Of a stretch of 64,000 nucleotides of DNA, positions 23,828 through 33,226 are shown one piece after another. Under the pieces are notes generated by a model. That model was not told where the DNA came from. It worked only from the letters and a program-made list of their open reading frames with translations, and searched no databases. This DNA comes from a bacterium 210917-DFI.7.65. GTDB lineage: Bacteria; Bacillota; Clostridia; Oscillospirales; Oscillospiraceae. The stretch covers positions 172,354 to 236,353 of the forward strand of contig JAJCJJ010000005.1 of the NCBI GenBank assembly GCA_020555865.1. The letters run 5' to 3'. Numbering within the stretch: the first letter of the stretch is position 1; every line of letters starts with the position of its first letter. The position numbers and the translations under genes are program-made.

Positions 23828-23875
23828 CAAAGAAAGCCATGGCTTTCTTTGCGTTTATCGTCGATAAACGCAAAG
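23828..23875 (+). repeat. Two abutting perfect palindromes in the regulator leader
   Basis: A 24-bp palindrome (CAAAGAAAGCCA and its complement, 23828-23851) overlaps by five bases a second one (CTTTGCGTTTATCG-T-complement, 23847-23875). They could form competing RNA hairpins or protein sites. Confidence 0.55.
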
Positions 23876-23987
23876 CGTCACGCGCACAGGTTTCGAAGGG
23901 ATAAATGAATCCGGCGCGTCATACATATATTTGAGAGAAAATGAAGCGAAACTTTTTCAGGCTTTTATGGGGGGTATTGGGTTAATT

Positions 23988-24641
23988 ATGAAGTTAGAAG
24001 ACACCACAATTTATCCGTTTATCCGCAGCGACCCCACGCTGTGCGAGCTGCACACCTTTGCCCGGGGCAAATACATCATCCGCGCCGGCGACGCAGCGGA
24101 TACCTGGTATCTGGTCAACGGGAAGGTGCAGGTGGAAACCACCACGCAAAACGGCAAAAAGCTGATGGTTGACACGATCTGCGAGGACAACTATGTGGGA
24201 CACCTGAGCAACTTTTGGGGCCAGAATTTTTACTGCGACAGCTATGCTCTGGTGTCCAGCGTGCTGATTCGCATTCCAAAAGAGCGCTTTCTGAAAATGA
24301 TGGAAACGCTGGAATTCAGCCGCCATTTCTATATGAAAACCAACGCGCGGCTTTATGACATGTATAAAAAGGAACTGGTGCGGGGGCTGTTTTCCCAGCG
24401 CCAGCAGTTTGCTTTTTACGTCATTAAGTATTCGCAGAACAATATCTGCCGTATCCATAACCTCAGCAGCATCTGTGAATTTCTGAAGATCAGCCGCCGT
24501 CATTTCTACAATCTGCTCGACCGCTTTTCCGAGGACGGCATCATCAAGCGCCTGGACGACGGCGACATCGAAATCCTCGATCTGGACGCTCTCTATAAAG
24601 TTGCCGAGCCTGTGGTCAATTTTTGTTACAACAAGATGTAA
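23988..24641 (+). CDS. Crp/Fnr-family transcriptional regulator, probable hpd regulator
   Basis: A 217-residue regulator. Residues about 15-110 are a cyclic-nucleotide-type sensor fold (FARGKYIIRAGDAADTWYLVNGKVQV), followed by a long dimer helix. A C-terminal winged helix at about 158-188 (SSICEFLKISRRHFYNLLDRF) would contact DNA. There is no N-terminal Cys cluster as in Fnr, so it probably senses a small molecule. The ATG at 23988 keeps the usual domain length; no strong ribosome site decides the start. It lies next to the N-acetyltransferase and hpd promoters, both with Crp-type palindromes at about -42, so it is the likely activator (inference). Confidence 0.82.
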   Translation: MKLEDTTIYPFIRSDPTLCELHTFARGKYIIRAGDAADTWYLVNGKVQVETTTQNGKKLMVDTICEDNYVGHLSNFWGQNFYCDSYALVSSVLIRIPKERFLKMMETLEFSRHFYMKTNARLYDMYKKELVRGLFSQRQQFAFYVIKYSQNNICRIHNLSSICEFLKISRRHFYNLLDRFSEDGIIKRLDDGDIEILDLDALYKVAEPVVNFCYNKM

Positions 24642-24664
24642 CCACCGTTTGGAGGACGATACTT

Positions 24665-25570
24665 ATGATGCATTACACCACCGAGCTGTTGGATGACAAC
24701 ACGCTCCTGTTCCGCTTTACCGTGCCTGCGGAAGAATACACGGCAGCGCTGGACGATGCCTGGCGTACCCACAAGGCCCGCTATCCGGTGCCCGGCATGC
24801 GCGACGGCAAGGCCAGCCGCACCATGATCGAGCGGCATCACGGCAAAGATGTGTTTGAAAAGCCGGCCTTGGATCAGCTGGTGACTTCCGCATACCGCAA
24901 AGCCGCCTCAGAATACCCCGAAGAAATTTACTACACCCCTACCGTGCGGGTAGAGCAGCATGAAGAGGGAAAGGCCCTGTGCTTCACCGCCCGGGTTCAG
25001 ATCCGCCCGGAGGTCCGTTTGGGCGACTACCGCGCCGTGCAGCTGCAGCCAGAGGATCTGCGCCGGGCCGCACAGAAAGCACAGGAAGTCCCCGGCGAAC
25101 AGCAAAGCGAGACGCGCGCCTATCTGCTCCGCTCCGCCCTGGTGGATCGCATCGCCGCCGGCAGCCGTGTGGAGGTGCCCGAAACCATGATCCACGAGCG
25201 TGCGCTCAGTATGGCCCGCTCGCTGGAGCAGCGGCTGGAGCAGGATCAATCCTCCATGGAAGAATACTACAAAGCCTGCCATACCGACCGGGAGCATTTG
25301 CTGGCGGACTTTGCCCAGGCAGCGGAAGATCAGCTGCGCGCGCGGCTGACCCTGCTGGCCATCGCCCGCGCAGAGGGACTGGACGCCACCGAGGCCGAAT
25401 ATGATGCAGAGGTGGCCCGCCTGAGCGGCATGTATCTGATGCCCGAAGAGAAACTGCGCCCGCTGCTGGCACACCGGGAAGGTATCAAAATCCGGCAGGA
25501 TATCGCCATTTCCAAAGCTGCCGACTGGGTCGCTGCCCAAGTCCGGCAGCAAACGGCGGCAACTTCCTGA
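24665..25570 (+). CDS. Trigger-factor-like chaperone lacking the PPIase domain
   Basis: A 301-residue protein related to trigger factor. Residues about 5-115 match the ribosome-binding domain, with VPGMRDGKASRTMIERHHGKDVF in place of the GFRxGKxP signature. The next residues lead directly into the helical C-terminal chaperone domain (LRSALVDRIAAGSRVEVPETMIHERALSMARSLEQ). The FKBP-type isomerase domain, about 90-100 residues, is missing, which explains the short length (full trigger factor is about 430). The ATG at 24665 follows GGAGG. It starts 23 bp after the regulator gene and is probably cotranscribed. Confidence 0.75.
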   Translation: MMHYTTELLDDNTLLFRFTVPAEEYTAALDDAWRTHKARYPVPGMRDGKASRTMIERHHGKDVFEKPALDQLVTSAYRKAASEYPEEIYYTPTVRVEQHEEGKALCFTARVQIRPEVRLGDYRAVQLQPEDLRRAAQKAQEVPGEQQSETRAYLLRSALVDRIAAGSRVEVPETMIHERALSMARSLEQRLEQDQSSMEEYYKACHTDREHLLADFAQAAEDQLRARLTLLAIARAEGLDATEAEYDAEVARLSGMYLMPEEKLRPLLAHREGIKIRQDIAISKAADWVAAQVRQQTAATS

Positions 25571-25582
25571 AACAGAAAAAAC

Positions 25583-25619
25583 AACGGCCCGTGCAGCAAT
25601 CCCTGCACGGGCCGTTTTG
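25583..25619. terminator. Bidirectional terminator between the trigger-factor-like gene and aroK
   Basis: Stem AACGGCCCGTGCAG/CTGCACGGGCCGTT with T-runs, between convergent genes. Confidence 0.85.
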
Positions 25620-26162
25620 TCAGGATTCCGCGGGCCGAAAGCACTCCGCTTCCGGCCGCAAAACCCGGATGATTTCTTCCACCACCGGCTCTACGGTGTG
25701 TTCCGTATGAACCACAGATACCGTAGCCTCCGCCCAGCGTCGGTAAAGCGGCGTGCGCAGCGCATAGATATCCGCCAGAGTCTGCCCCGGAGCAAACGCA
25801 ATGCCGCGGGTGGTGATATTATGGATGCGGCGCTCCAGCTCCGGCAACGGCACGTCGAGATAGATGAACCGCCCGTGCTGCGCCAGATGCGCCATAGCCT
25901 TTTCACTCATCGGCACGCTTCCCCCGGTGGCGATTACCGTATCCCGGAATTCTGTTTCCAGCACCGTTTCTTCCTCCACCTGCAAAAAAGCGTCCAAGCC
26001 CCGCCGGTCCAAAATTTCCTGCAGCGTGCAATCCTCGCGCCTGCAAATCAACAGATCCACATCCACAAAATCCATGCCCAGCGTCTTAGCCAGCACCACA
26101 CCCACTGTGCTCTTTCCACTTCCAGGCATTCCAATCAGCACAATATTTTCTCCGCCTGCCAT
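25620..26162 (-). CDS. aroK: Shikimate kinase-like P-loop kinase
   Basis: A 180-residue kinase of the AroK fold: Walker A GMPGSGKST (11-19), the metal/substrate Asp34 and Asp36 in DVD, the TGGSVP glycine loop (79-84), the lid Arg119 and RTPLYRRWA with Arg136. The substrate-binding segment that normally reads GExxFRxxE is GLDAFLQVEE here, so the Arg that grips shikimate is Leu60. Activity on shikimate is therefore less certain than the fold. The ATG at 26162 follows AAAGGAGG. It is the last gene of the GNAT-nfo-aroK group. Confidence 0.78.
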   Translation of the reverse strand: MAGGENIVLIGMPGSGKSTVGVVLAKTLGMDFVDVDLLICRREDCTLQEILDRRGLDAFLQVEEETVLETEFRDTVIATGGSVPMSEKAMAHLAQHGRFIYLDVPLPELERRIHNITTRGIAFAPGQTLADIYALRTPLYRRWAEATVSVVHTEHTVEPVVEEIIRVLRPEAECFRPAES

Positions 26163-26193
26163 GACGTTCCCTCCTTTTGTTCTGCAAGCCGCC

Positions 26194-27027
26194 TCAATCT
26201 CTGTGCAGATCCCGCAAAAGCGCGATCTCTGCGGCATACCCCGACAGATCATTGGGCGTTTCCAGGCAGAAGGGAAGGCCCTGCAGCAGGGGGTGATTGG
26301 TTACAGCGCTCAGTGCCGCCGTTCCGATGCAGCCCTCGCCAATTTTTGCGTGCCGGTCTTTGTGGGCGCCCAGGGGATTCATACTGTCGTTGAGGTGGAT
26401 GGCCTTAAGCCGCTCCAGCCCCAGCACCCGGTCGAATTCTGCCAACACGCCGTCCAGGTCTCCGGCAATGTCGTAACCGGCGTCCCACACATGGCAGGTG
26501 TCCAGACACACGCCCAAATGATCGCTCTGCTCCACCCGGTCCAGGATGGCGCGCAGTTCTTCAAAGCGGCGCCCCACCTCGCTGCCCTTACCCGCCATGG
26601 TTTCCAGCAGCACGGTCGTGTGCTGGCCGGGCTGCAGCACCTGATTGAGGATCTCCGCAATTTTGCGCACGCCTTCCTCCGGCCCCTGCTTCACGTGGCT
26701 GCCAGGGTGAAAATTATAATAATTTCCGGGAAGGTATTCCATCCGCATCAGGTCATCCTCCATGGTGCGGCGGGCAAACTCCCGCAGCCCCTCGTCCGCA
26801 GCGCAGGCATTGAGGGTATACGGCGCGTGGGCAATGATCCGGATGAAGCCGTGCTCCTCCAGCAGTCGGCGCAGAGCTTCCAGATCTTCTGTATTCAGGG
26901 CCTTGGCCGTGCCGCCCCGGGGATTGCGGGTGAAAAACTGGAAGGTGTCTGCCCCGATGGACAGCGCCTCTTTCCCCATATGGGCATAGCCCCTGGACGA
27001 TGATAAATGACATCCGATGTGCAGCAT
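26194..27027 (-). CDS. nfo: Endonuclease IV (AP endonuclease)
   Basis: A 277-residue TIM-barrel, three-zinc enzyme that cuts DNA at abasic sites, the products of Ung and other glycosylases. Metal-ligand regions are visible: [67 protein letters not shown] and FCLETPND. The ATG at 27027 follows AAAAGGAGAAG; the longer upstream frame is noncoding for this protein. It starts 2 bp after the GNAT stop and precedes aroK by 31 bp on the same transcript. Confidence 0.95.
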   Translation of the reverse strand: MLHIGCHLSSSRGYAHMGKEALSIGADTFQFFTRNPRGGTAKALNTEDLEALRRLLEEHGFIRIIAHAPYTLNACAADEGLREFARRTMEDDLMRMEYLPGNYYNFHPGSHVKQGPEEGVRKIAEILNQVLQPGQHTTVLLETMAGKGSEVGRRFEELRAILDRVEQSDHLGVCLDTCHVWDAGYDIAGDLDGVLAEFDRVLGLERLKAIHLNDSMNPLGAHKDRHAKIGEGCIGTAALSAVTNHPLLQGLPFCLETPNDLSGYAAEIALLRDLHRD

Positions 27028-27029
27028 GA

Positions 27030-27524
27030 TCAAACCTTCTCCTTTTCCGTCGCCTCCGGGCGGCGCTTGCGCATAACAACGTTCTTCAGCCAGACGCCCC
27101 GACGCTCCACTTCCTGTTCCCGTACCGCCTGCCAGCCCCTTCGTTCCAAAAAAGGCCGTGCAGTCAGCGAAGCATGGGTGATGTACTCTGCCGCAGCGCT
27201 GCGGCGCTCCAGCCACGCGCAGATTGCCGAAGCCACTCCCCGGCCCTGGCAGTCTTTGTGGACATACAGCCGGTCCAGATAGCCTGAGGCATCCATATCG
27301 CCAAAGCCAACAATGCTCCCGTTTTGTTCAGCGATCACGGTGTCGTGCTCCCGAAACGAACGATCCCAGGCATCCAGATCTACTTCGCCCGTGGCCCAAG
27401 CGTCCAGCTGCTGCGGCGTATAATCCCGCGCATTGACCGCGTGCACCGTTTCATAAAACAGCGCCGCCAGCGCCGCGCAGTCCTCCGTTCGATACGGCCG
27501 CAGAGAAAACATTGGACGGTTCAT
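27030..27524 (-). CDS. GNAT family N-acetyltransferase
   Basis: A 164-residue acetyltransferase with the GNAT order: an N-terminal [19 protein letters not shown] helix region, IVGFGDMD strand, and [17 protein letters not shown], whose QGRGVA loop binds the acetyl-CoA pyrophosphate. The C-terminal [11 protein letters not shown] segment is typical. Acceptor unknown. The ATG at 27524 follows GGGAGGA. First gene of the GNAT-nfo-aroK group, transcribed after the ftsH terminator. Confidence 0.88.
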   Translation of the reverse strand: MNRPMFSLRPYRTEDCAALAALFYETVHAVNARDYTPQQLDAWATGEVDLDAWDRSFREHDTVIAEQNGSIVGFGDMDASGYLDRLYVHKDCQGRGVASAICAWLERRSAAAEYITHASLTARPFLERRGWQAVREQEVERRGVWLKNVVMRKRRPEATEKEKV

Positions 27525-27566
27525 TTTATATCCTCCCATCTGAAAAAGCAAGCGCTCTTTTTCTGC

Positions 27567-27598
27567 AAAAAAACAGGACAGCGCCGCTGTCCTGTTTT
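27567..27598 (-). terminator. Terminator after ftsH
   Basis: Stem AAAACAGGACAGC/GCTGTCCTGTTTT with T-runs immediately after the ftsH stop. Confidence 0.85.
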
Positions 27599-27600
27599 CT

Positions 27601-29541
27601 TCAAGCCTTTTCTTCGCCGCCGGTTTGTTTTGGTTCGGCCTGAGACGCAAAGACCTGTTCAAATTCCTCGGCGTTCATGGTTTCATGCTCCAGAAGATAA
27701 GCCGCCACCGCATGCAGCTTTTCCTCATTGCGGCGCAATATGGTTTCGCAGCGGCTTGTGCAGCCATCGATGATCGCCTTAATCTCCTCGTCGATTTCAG
27801 CGGCCACTTTTTCTGAATAGGTGCGCTGCTGGGCCATACTGCGGCCAATGAAAATCTCATCGTGGCCGGATTCAAAGGAGATTGTACCGATTCTGTCGCT
27901 CATGCCGTACACTGTGACCATTTTTCGCGCCAGATTCGAGGCGCGCTGAATGTCGTTGGAGGCCCCGGTGGAAATATCGCCCAGAATCAGGCGTTCCGCT
28001 ATGCGGCCGCCCAGCAGGGCCACAATCTCATCAAGCATGGCGCTCCTGGACAGAAAGCTGTGATCCTCCCCGGGCAGGGAAATGGTCATGCCGCCGGCGC
28101 TGCCCCGGGGGATAATGGTGATTTGATGCACCGGGTCGCAGCCGGGCAGCTCATGCATCACGATGGCATGGCCCGCCTCATGGTACGCCGTCAGCCGACG
28201 CTCCTGTTCCGGGATCACATGGCTCTTCTTTTCCGGCCCGGCGATCACTTTGATCATCGCCTCGTGCATATCCTGCATGGTAATAAACTTTTCATCCCGG
28301 CGGGCCGCCAGCAGCGCGCTCTCATTGGTCAGGTTTTCCAGATCGGCGCCTGAGAAACCCGCAGTGGAGCGGGCGATCACGTTGAGATCCACATCCTCGG
28401 CCAGAGGCTTGCTTTTCGTGTGCACCCGCAGGATTTCTTCGCGTCCCTGCACGTCGGGCAGTCCCACGAACACCTGCCGGTCAAAACGGCCGGGGCGCAG
28501 CAGCGCCGGGTCCAGCACATCCTGCCGGTTCGTCGCCGCCAGAACCACCACGCCCTCGTTGCTGCCGAATCCGTCCATCTCCACCAGAAGCTGGTTGAGG
28601 GTCTGCTCCCGCTCGTCGTGGCCGCCGCCCAGACCGGTACCGCGCTGGCGGCCCACAGCGTCGATCTCATCGATGAACACGATGGCCGGCGCGTCCTCTT
28701 TGGCCTGCTTGAACAGGTCACGGACGCGGGAGGCACCCACGCCCACATACATTTCCACAAAATCCGAACCGGAGATGGTGAGGAAGTTGACGCCCGCTTC
28801 GCCGGCCACAGCCTTGGCCAGCAGCGTTTTGCCGGTACCCGGAGGGCCAACCAGCAGAACGCCCTTGGGGATACGCGCGCCCAGAGCAATATATTTTTCA
28901 CTGTCGCGCAGGAAAGAGACGATCTCCTCCAGCTCTTCCTTTTCCTCCCGCGCGCCGGCCACATCGGCAAATGTAACCTGCCGCCCGTCGGACATACCCT
29001 GGTGCGCATTGGCTTTCCCAAACTGGGCGGTCTTATCCATCTGAGTGCCTCCGCCGCGCTGCAGCGCGCTCACATACCAGAAGCCGCCCAGAATAATCAG
29101 CAGGAACAGGAAAGGCATCATCATGCCCCAGCCATTCATACGCGCGCCCTTGACATAGTCATACCCCGTAAGGATGCCCCGGTTGCTCTGGCTGTCGATC
29201 AGGCTGCCCAAATCCTCCCGGAACATCTGCACATCGTACAGGTCGTACACCAGGGCAGTCTGTCCGTCATAGGCCGAATAGAGATCCATGGTCAGCCGGG
29301 TGCCCGTCACTTTGAAAGATCGGACATTTTCCTGTTCAAACTGCTCCACCACGTCGGAATAGCGCAGTTCACCCTGCTGCTGACGGTTCCCTTCAAAAAA
29401 AAGATAGGCAATTCCAAGAACGATGAGTATGATCAGCGCCACCCAGCCAACCTGACCCAAACGCCGCTCATTCCGCCGCTTCCGTCCCTGCCCATCTCCG
29501 CCGGAATGTTCCGGCCCGGTGCTGTTGTTCTGCCCTTGCAT
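27601..29541 (-). CDS. ftsH: ATP-dependent zinc metalloprotease FtsH
   Basis: A 646-residue membrane protease for quality control of membrane and short-lived proteins. Two membrane helices (about 31-49 and 138-156) flank a short extracytoplasmic domain. The AAA module has Walker [10 protein letters not shown] (231-239), Walker [12 protein letters not shown] and the second region of homology [20 protein letters not shown]. The zinc site is HEAGH (454-458). The ATG at 29541 follows GAAAGGGG. The order tilS-hpt-ftsH is conserved in Firmicutes. Confidence 0.97.
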   Translation of the reverse strand: MQGQNNSTGPEHSGGDGQGRKRRNERRLGQVGWVALIILIVLGIAYLFFEGNRQQQGELRYSDVVEQFEQENVRSFKVTGTRLTMDLYSAYDGQTALVYDLYDVQMFREDLGSLIDSQSNRGILTGYDYVKGARMNGWGMMMPFLFLLIILGGFWYVSALQRGGGTQMDKTAQFGKANAHQGMSDGRQVTFADVAGAREEKEELEEIVSFLRDSEKYIALGARIPKGVLLVGPPGTGKTLLAKAVAGEAGVNFLTISGSDFVEMYVGVGASRVRDLFKQAKEDAPAIVFIDEIDAVGRQRGTGLGGGHDEREQTLNQLLVEMDGFGSNEGVVVLAATNRQDVLDPALLRPGRFDRQVFVGLPDVQGREEILRVHTKSKPLAEDVDLNVIARSTAGFSGADLENLTNESALLAARRDEKFITMQDMHEAMIKVIAGPEKKSHVIPEQERRLTAYHEAGHAIVMHELPGCDPVHQITIIPRGSAGGMTISLPGEDHSFLSRSAMLDEIVALLGGRIAERLILGDISTGASNDIQRASNLARKMVTVYGMSDRIGTISFESGHDEIFIGRSMAQQRTYSEKVAAEIDEEIKAIIDGCTSRCETILRRNEEKLHAVAAYLLEHETMNAEEFEQVFASQAEPKQTGGEEKA

Positions 29542-29615
29542 CTTTTTCCCCTTTCTTCCGCGCTGCGCCACGCACCGCGGTCCGTTTGCTTGCTTCGCGC
29601 CGCAGACTGACGCGC

Positions 29616-30161
29616 TCAGGCGTAGACCTCCGGCTTCAAAACGCCCACATAGGGCAGATTGCGGTAGCGGTCGGCATAATCCAGGCCATACCCCACCACA
29701 AACTCATCCGGCACAGTGAAACCCACATAATTCGGCTGGATGGGTTTTTCCCGCCGCGCCGGCTTATCCAACAGCACGCACAGCGCAACGCTGGCCGCGC
29801 CGCGGTCTCTCAAATGCCCCGCCAGATTGTACAGCGTATTGCCGCTGTCCAGGATATCCTCCACCAGAATAATATGCCGGCCTGCAATATTGCTGCGGAT
29901 ATCATAATCAATCTTGACCACACCGGAGCTTACCGTGGCATTTTTATAAGAGGATGCCGCCAGGAAATCCAGCCCGCAGGGAATGGGGCACACCCGCATC
30001 AGATCCGCAAAAAACATGAAGGAACCCCGCAGTACACCCACAAACAAGGGATCCTTGTTCTCATAATCCATTGCGATCTGCCCGCCGATCTCCCGCACGC
30101 GGGCTTTCAGCTCCGCCTCAGAGATCAGTACTTTCAGAATATCCTTCTCGATCGTATTCAT
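29616..30161 (-). CDS. hpt: Hypoxanthine phosphoribosyltransferase
   Basis: A 181-residue purine-salvage enzyme that joins hypoxanthine or guanine to PRPP. The PRPP-binding loop [11 protein letters not shown] is intact, with [14 protein letters not shown] for the pyrophosphate loop and the purine-contact region near [23 protein letters not shown]. The ATG at 30161 follows CAGGAGAG. It lies 25 bp after tilS and 74 bp before ftsH in the same operon. Confidence 0.95.
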   Translation of the reverse strand: MNTIEKDILKVLISEAELKARVREIGGQIAMDYENKDPLFVGVLRGSFMFFADLMRVCPIPCGLDFLAASSYKNATVSSGVVKIDYDIRSNIAGRHIILVEDILDSGNTLYNLAGHLRDRGAASVALCVLLDKPARREKPIQPNYVGFTVPDEFVVGYGLDYADRYRNLPYVGVLKPEVYA

Positions 30162-30186
30162 TCTCTTTTCTCTCCTGTTTTCTGAT

Positions 30187-31527
30187 TTATCTTTTGTAAA
30201 AATCAAGAATGTATTTCCATTCCCGCTCTTTTTCTGCAAAAGCCCGGTCCACGCCCACAAACAGCGCTGCCGCCGGACGGCCACCTACATAGATGACCGG
30301 TGTTTCCTCCCGCTCCCGCACACTCAGCCCGGCATCCACAAACAGGCGCTTGAGGCTGCGGCTGCTGTCCTTCCCCGGCAGCGTCATGCGGCCGCTCTCC
30401 CGCCAACGGTCGGCACAAACCGGCGCATGAAGCGCGGCATTGTTCAAAATCAGGCGCAGGGGCTTCTTCTCCGCCGCACCGCGCTGCACCCGGCACTCGA
30501 TGCGCCACGGCCCGAGCACCGCTTCGCCCACCGGCGAAAGCGCCGCACACTGCCAGGGCCGGCTGCCGCCCGCTGTGAGCACAAAGAAATCGCAGTCGTT
30601 CTTCGCCACAACGCCCCGGGGCAGTGAGATCTGCGCCGTCGGCCCGCTCCGGCGCACCAAGTCCAACACAGCCCGGATATGCCGGGCGCCAATGTCCTTT
30701 TTTGAAATTTGCAGCAGATCCAGCATCGACCGCACCACGCGGCCCTGCAGCGCCGCAGGCAGCTCCAGCAGCGCCTTGCGCTCCAGCGCTGCACTTTCGC
30801 CGCGCCGTTCCACCTGGCGGCACACCCGTTCCGCCGCTGTATGCAGATACGCATCCTCCTGGCGCAGAACGCCTGCAGTCTGCACCAGTGCTTCCTCCAC
30901 CCGGGGATTGAGCTGCCGCAGCAGCGGCAGCACCTCGTGGCGGATCCGGTTCCGCGTGTGGGCCGGGTCAGTATTGGTTCGATCCTCTACATGAGGAATC
31001 CCACGCCCGGCCAAATAGTCTTCAATCTCCTGACGCGGTGTATCCAGCAGAGGCCGGACGAAGATCCCCCGCACCGGGGCAATGCCGGACAGGCCGGTCA
31101 GCCCCGTACCCCGGATCAAATTCAGCAGCACCGTTTCGGCATTGTCGCCGCGGTTGTGGGCCGTAGCCACCCGCAGCGCGCCGATTTGTTCCGCCGTTTC
31201 GCTTAAAAAGGCATAGCGCAGGTTCCGCCCCGCCTCTTCAATGGACCAGCCGTGCTCTTTCGCCGCCGAAGCTACATCGCCGCGGCCAGCGTAAAACGGC
31301 ACGCTGTGCCCAGCGCACCAATCGCGCACAAACGCCTCGTCAGCATCGCCCTGTGCGCCGCGCAGGCCATGGTTGTAATGGGCCGCCGCCACGGCACAGC
31401 CGTACTTCGGCCCCAGCTCCAAAAGCCAGGCAAGCAGACACATGGAGTCCGCTCCGCCAGATACGGCACACAGCACCGTGCCCCCCGATGGCAGCATATC
31501 ATAGGTTTGGATGAGATCCTGCTTCAT
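30187..31527 (-). CDS. tilS: tRNA(Ile)-lysidine synthetase
   Basis: A 446-residue enzyme that converts C34 of the CAU-anticodon isoleucine tRNA to lysidine, so that it reads AUA. The ATP pyrophosphatase loop SGGADS is at 23-28, followed by AAHYNHGLRG and the RNIRHEVLPLL-type segment (here RNRIRHEVLPLL) of TilS. The C-terminal substrate-binding domain carries RMTLPGKDSSRSLKRLF. The ATG at 31527 lies 5 bp after the dnaB stop. A CAT-anticodon tRNA at the right end of this window is a likely substrate. Confidence 0.94.
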   Translation of the reverse strand: MKQDLIQTYDMLPSGGTVLCAVSGGADSMCLLAWLLELGPKYGCAVAAAHYNHGLRGAQGDADEAFVRDWCAGHSVPFYAGRGDVASAAKEHGWSIEEAGRNLRYAFLSETAEQIGALRVATAHNRGDNAETVLLNLIRGTGLTGLSGIAPVRGIFVRPLLDTPRQEIEDYLAGRGIPHVEDRTNTDPAHTRNRIRHEVLPLLRQLNPRVEEALVQTAGVLRQEDAYLHTAAERVCRQVERRGESAALERKALLELPAALQGRVVRSMLDLLQISKKDIGARHIRAVLDLVRRSGPTAQISLPRGVVAKNDCDFFVLTAGGSRPWQCAALSPVGEAVLGPWRIECRVQRGAAEKKPLRLILNNAALHAPVCADRWRESGRMTLPGKDSSRSLKRLFVDAGLSVREREETPVIYVGGRPAAALFVGVDRAFAEKEREWKYILDFYKR

Positions 31528-31532
31528 TGCCC

Positions 31533-32894
31533 TCACCCCTCACCGAAACGCTTTTCCAATGTATCGAAGGTCGTAAATTCCGGCATCCATTTCAGCTCCA
31601 CCTTCCCGGTTTCGCCGTGGCGGTTTTTCGCTACGATCAGTTCGGCAATGTTGCGCTTATCAGAATCCGGACTGTAATAGTCCTCGCGGAAAATAAACAA
31701 AACAATATCTGCGTCCTGCTCAATGGCACCGGATTCTCGCAGGTCCGAAAGCATGGGTCGCTTATCGTCGCGCTTTTCGTTAGCACGGGACAGCTGGGAC
31801 AGGCACAGCACCGGCACCTGCAGCTCTTTTGCCATGATCTTCAGCATACGGGAAATGTCCGACACCGCCTGCTGGCGGCTCTCGCCGGAATGCTTCATGC
31901 TGCCGCCGGCGGAGCTCATCAGCTGCAGATAGTCGATAACCACCAGGCCCAAATTGTCCAGCCGCCGGCATTTCGCGTTCATATCGGACACCGTAAGCAG
32001 CGGATTGTCGTCCAGCCGGATGTCGGCCCGGGAAAGCACCCCGGCCGCCTCAGCCACCTTCATCCAATCCGATTCCCGCAGCTCGCCGGTGAGCAGGCGG
32101 TTACTCTCCACCAGGGCTTCGCTGGACAAAAGGCGCAGCGCCAGCTGTTCCTTGGACATTTCCAGGGAGAACATGGCCACGGTTTTGCCCGAGTTTTTGC
32201 CCACGTTCAGCGCAATATTCAGCGCCAGAGACGTTTTTCCCATACCGGGACGGGCCGCCAGCAGAATCAGATCGGATTTGTTCAGGCCCGAGAGCTTGGC
32301 GTCGATGGCGGAAAAGCCCGAAGAAATGCCAGGCAGCCGACCGCCCTCCGCCGAAAGCTGTTCAATGTTTTCCAGCACACCGGAAAGCACCGTGCCGATG
32401 GACGCCATATCCTGAGAGGACCGGCCCTGCCGCACAGCGTAGATCTTCTGTTCCGCCACCTCCAGCACGTCTTCCGGATCTCCGCTGCCCTCGCGCACCA
32501 TGGAAGTGATCTCCCCCGCTGCGGTGGCCACGCTGCGCAGCAGCGATTTGCCCCGCACCAGCGCCACATACTCCATCACATTGGCCGACGTGGGCGTAAT
32601 GTCCATGAGCTGGATGATATAATTCTGCGTGGTGTTTTCGTCGAAGGTGCCGTTCTTCTGCATCTCCCCCACCACCGTTACCGGGTCGATGGGCCGGGAA
32701 TAGCTGAACATGGTATACATGGTTTCAAAGATATCCCGGTTTTGCTGCAGGTAGAAATCACCGGGCTGCAGCTTATCCATCACATCCTTGATACAGTTCT
32801 GGTCGATCAGCATGGAGCCAAGCACCGCCTGCTCCGCCTCCAAATTGTGCGGCAGCTGCCGCGCTAAAAATTCATCTTCCAGCGCCAAGTCCAA
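31533..32894 (-). CDS. dnaB: Replicative DNA helicase
   Basis: A 453-residue hexameric helicase that unwinds DNA at the fork. The N-terminal domain starts with LPHNLEAEQAVLGSML; the RecA-type motor has Walker A ARPGMGKTS, VVIDYLQLM and the late DADIVLFIFREDYY region. The start is a TTG at 32894, five bases after GGAGGGAGG, which gives the family N terminus. It follows rplI and a short unassigned frame and precedes tilS. Confidence 0.95.
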   Translation of the reverse strand: MDLALEDEFLARQLPHNLEAEQAVLGSMLIDQNCIKDVMDKLQPGDFYLQQNRDIFETMYTMFSYSRPIDPVTVVGEMQKNGTFDENTTQNYIIQLMDITPTSANVMEYVALVRGKSLLRSVATAAGEITSMVREGSGDPEDVLEVAEQKIYAVRQGRSSQDMASIGTVLSGVLENIEQLSAEGGRLPGISSGFSAIDAKLSGLNKSDLILLAARPGMGKTSLALNIALNVGKNSGKTVAMFSLEMSKEQLALRLLSSEALVESNRLLTGELRESDWMKVAEAAGVLSRADIRLDDNPLLTVSDMNAKCRRLDNLGLVVIDYLQLMSSAGGSMKHSGESRQQAVSDISRMLKIMAKELQVPVLCLSQLSRANEKRDDKRPMLSDLRESGAIEQDADIVLFIFREDYYSPDSDKRNIAELIVAKNRHGETGKVELKWMPEFTTFDTLEKRFGEG

Positions 32895-32924
32895 CCGCCT
32901 CCCTCCACTTCAAATTGCCACGGC

Positions 32925-33161
32925 TCATGGATTTTCGTGTGATATCCCCTGGTTCATATGGATGATTTCGTATCCATTTTCCAATTTTCCCCCGGCTGCG
33001 TCATAGGCGCACAGGGAACGGCCCACGCCTTCTTCCACATGGATAAACGCCCTGCGCGGCGTCGCGGGACGGTAAATCTCCGCGCCATCGCCCATCCGGT
33101 ACAGCGCCCAAGCCGCCGCCAGGCAAACATGCCGCGCCCAAAGCGGCTTTTCCCAACGCTT
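32925..33161 (-). pseudogene. Unrecognised small reading frame between rplI and dnaB, no visible start codon
   Basis: A 78-codon frame, closed upstream by TAG at 33162-33164 and ending with TGA 30 bp before dnaB, has protein-like composition (CLAAAWALYRMGDGAEIYRP, AFIHVEEGVGRSLCAYDAAG, NGYEIIHMN). It has no ATG, GTG or TTG at its beginning; the first ATG leaves 56 codons without a ribosome site. Either a start upstream was lost by a nonsense or frameshift change, or it is a remnant. I do not recognise the family. Confidence 0.35.
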
Positions 33162-33226
33162 CTATGCACCAGCACCCTCAGCGCATCCCTCTCCCGGAGG
33201 AATCCGAAAGTCTCTCTGTCCCTTCT

